Source of the DNA: Nautilus pompilius
Taxonomy: Eukaryota; Mollusca; Cephalopoda; Nautilida; Nautilidae
Assembly: GCA_018389105.1 (NCBI GenBank)
Contig: JACATO010001582.1
Coordinates: 16,001 to 80,000, forward strand
Length of the DNA stretch: 64,000 bases
Reading direction: 5' to 3'
Below the pieces are notes generated by a model. It was not told the DNA's origin. It did not search any database and saw only the letters and a list, made by a program, of their open reading frames with translations. Shown here in pieces: positions 63,141-64,000 of this stretch (positions are counted from its first letter, which is position 1; each line of letters begins with the position of its first letter). The position numbers were made by a program, and so were the translations under genes.

Positions 63141-63904
63141 TAGTATTTTAATTATTGAAAAACAGGTTTTGTAGAATCTGATAAGAATCTGCCGACGTCG
63201 CGAAAGCATGAAGAAAGTTAAAGACTACATTCAGATGTTCAGTATTTTTAAAAAGTTAAAGATACGGATAAATGAACATTATTAAATCTTTGAAGCCTTG
63301 TATCAACCACGACGCTAGCATTCTTGTAAGCTTACTCTTCGCTTTTGTCTATATTGCAGTGACAAACCATCTTTTAGCTCTTCTCTGCCGGTCGACGGCG
63401 TGGATTTTCATCCAACGCCTAAACAAACGGCTTCTAGTAAGGAGTTCCCATTATATTATCTGCATAAATTTCAGGCCCTAGAAGACGTAATAATGGTAAC
63501 AATTGTTAAGAGGGTTAACCATGGAACTACGCCACCTCATCATCAGGTAGGTGCAGATAAAGAAGACGAGGAACACGGAAATGACGGTGCATTGTTGTTT
63601 TTTAATAACTATTTTATCTGCTCGCTGTTTTATATTTGTTTATATTTCTTTGCTTAAATTACTCTGGAGAAATAACTCCTTTTAGCTCCGTTCACCGTGT
63701 TCTTTCTTTAAATGTCACAGAAATTACCGTCGAGATAGTTGCCAACATTAAAGTAGAAGCCTTATCTTCTAAAGTCGAGACTTCAGATTGATGTGGAAAA
63801 AAAAATTATTTAAGAAAAATATCGGCGTCTGGGCTCTAAAAGATTTGGAAGTAGGCGGGTGTGGAGAAACGGAGGCAAGAGAAAAGATGGCGAGAAGATC
63901 AAAG

Positions 63905-63908
<4 letters not shown>
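63141..63908. other. No gene recognised
   Basis: Short open frames only; an 85-codon frame ends at 63657 without recognisable content. Confidence 0.5.

Positions 63909-63978
<70 letters not shown>
63909..63978. repeat. GA microsatellite
   Basis: Nearly pure GA run near the right edge of the window. Confidence 0.95.
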
Positions 63979-63981
<3 letters not shown>

Positions 63982-64000
63982 GATTGAAGAAGCTGAGGCC

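Overview
The window is eukaryotic and animal. Signs are spaced-out degenerate genes, dense microsatellites, cut-and-paste transposons of the hAT, Tigger/pogo and Tc1 groups, LINE reverse-transcriptase relics and CpG-rich promoter-like islands. A GC-rich TRIM-type gene (RING, B-box, coiled coil, beta-propeller) together with this transposon mix suggests a lophotrochozoan, most likely a mollusc and possibly a cephalopod. That placement is inference; no rRNA, mitochondrial or clearly diagnostic host gene is present.

Layout. 0-4.5 kb: AT-rich, no supported gene. 4.5-6.45 kb: a TRIM gene on the + strand behind a compact CRE/CCAAT/E-box promoter, with two frame breaks and no usable ATG. 6.6-7.6 kb: a cluster of RFX X-box motifs and an 18-bp palindromic CRE. 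7.6-16 kb: no supported gene. 16.07-16.18 kb: a 112-bp hAT-type MITE. 16.73-19.82 kb: a complete hAT element with intact terminal repeats and target duplication but a broken BED-finger transposase. 22.6-24.8 kb: a Tigger relic on the - strand. 24.9-30.1 kb: two LINE relics, each followed by tandem repeats. 30.4-58.4 kb: a mostly non-coding stretch with CpG-rich islands and many tandem arrays (28, 36 and 42 bp units, and GA-rich arrays carrying TGACGTCA), plus one LINE tail on the - strand near 44 kb. 58.4-64 kb: AT-rich sequence with a TTA microsatellite, a possible SINE and a Tc1 relic.

No intact protein-coding gene can be defended. The best host gene is the broken TRIM; all other recognisable coding sequence is transposon-derived. 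The most unusual features are (1) four separate arrays (26.5, 33.8, 37.9 and 55.1 kb) that share a GA-rich unit built round the CREB/ATF palindrome TGACGTCA, (2) a 1.9-kb array of 42-bp units whose central block carries 17 regularly spaced POU octamers, and (3) the X-box cluster next to the TRIM gene. All motif calls were made by eye; no search or alignment was run.
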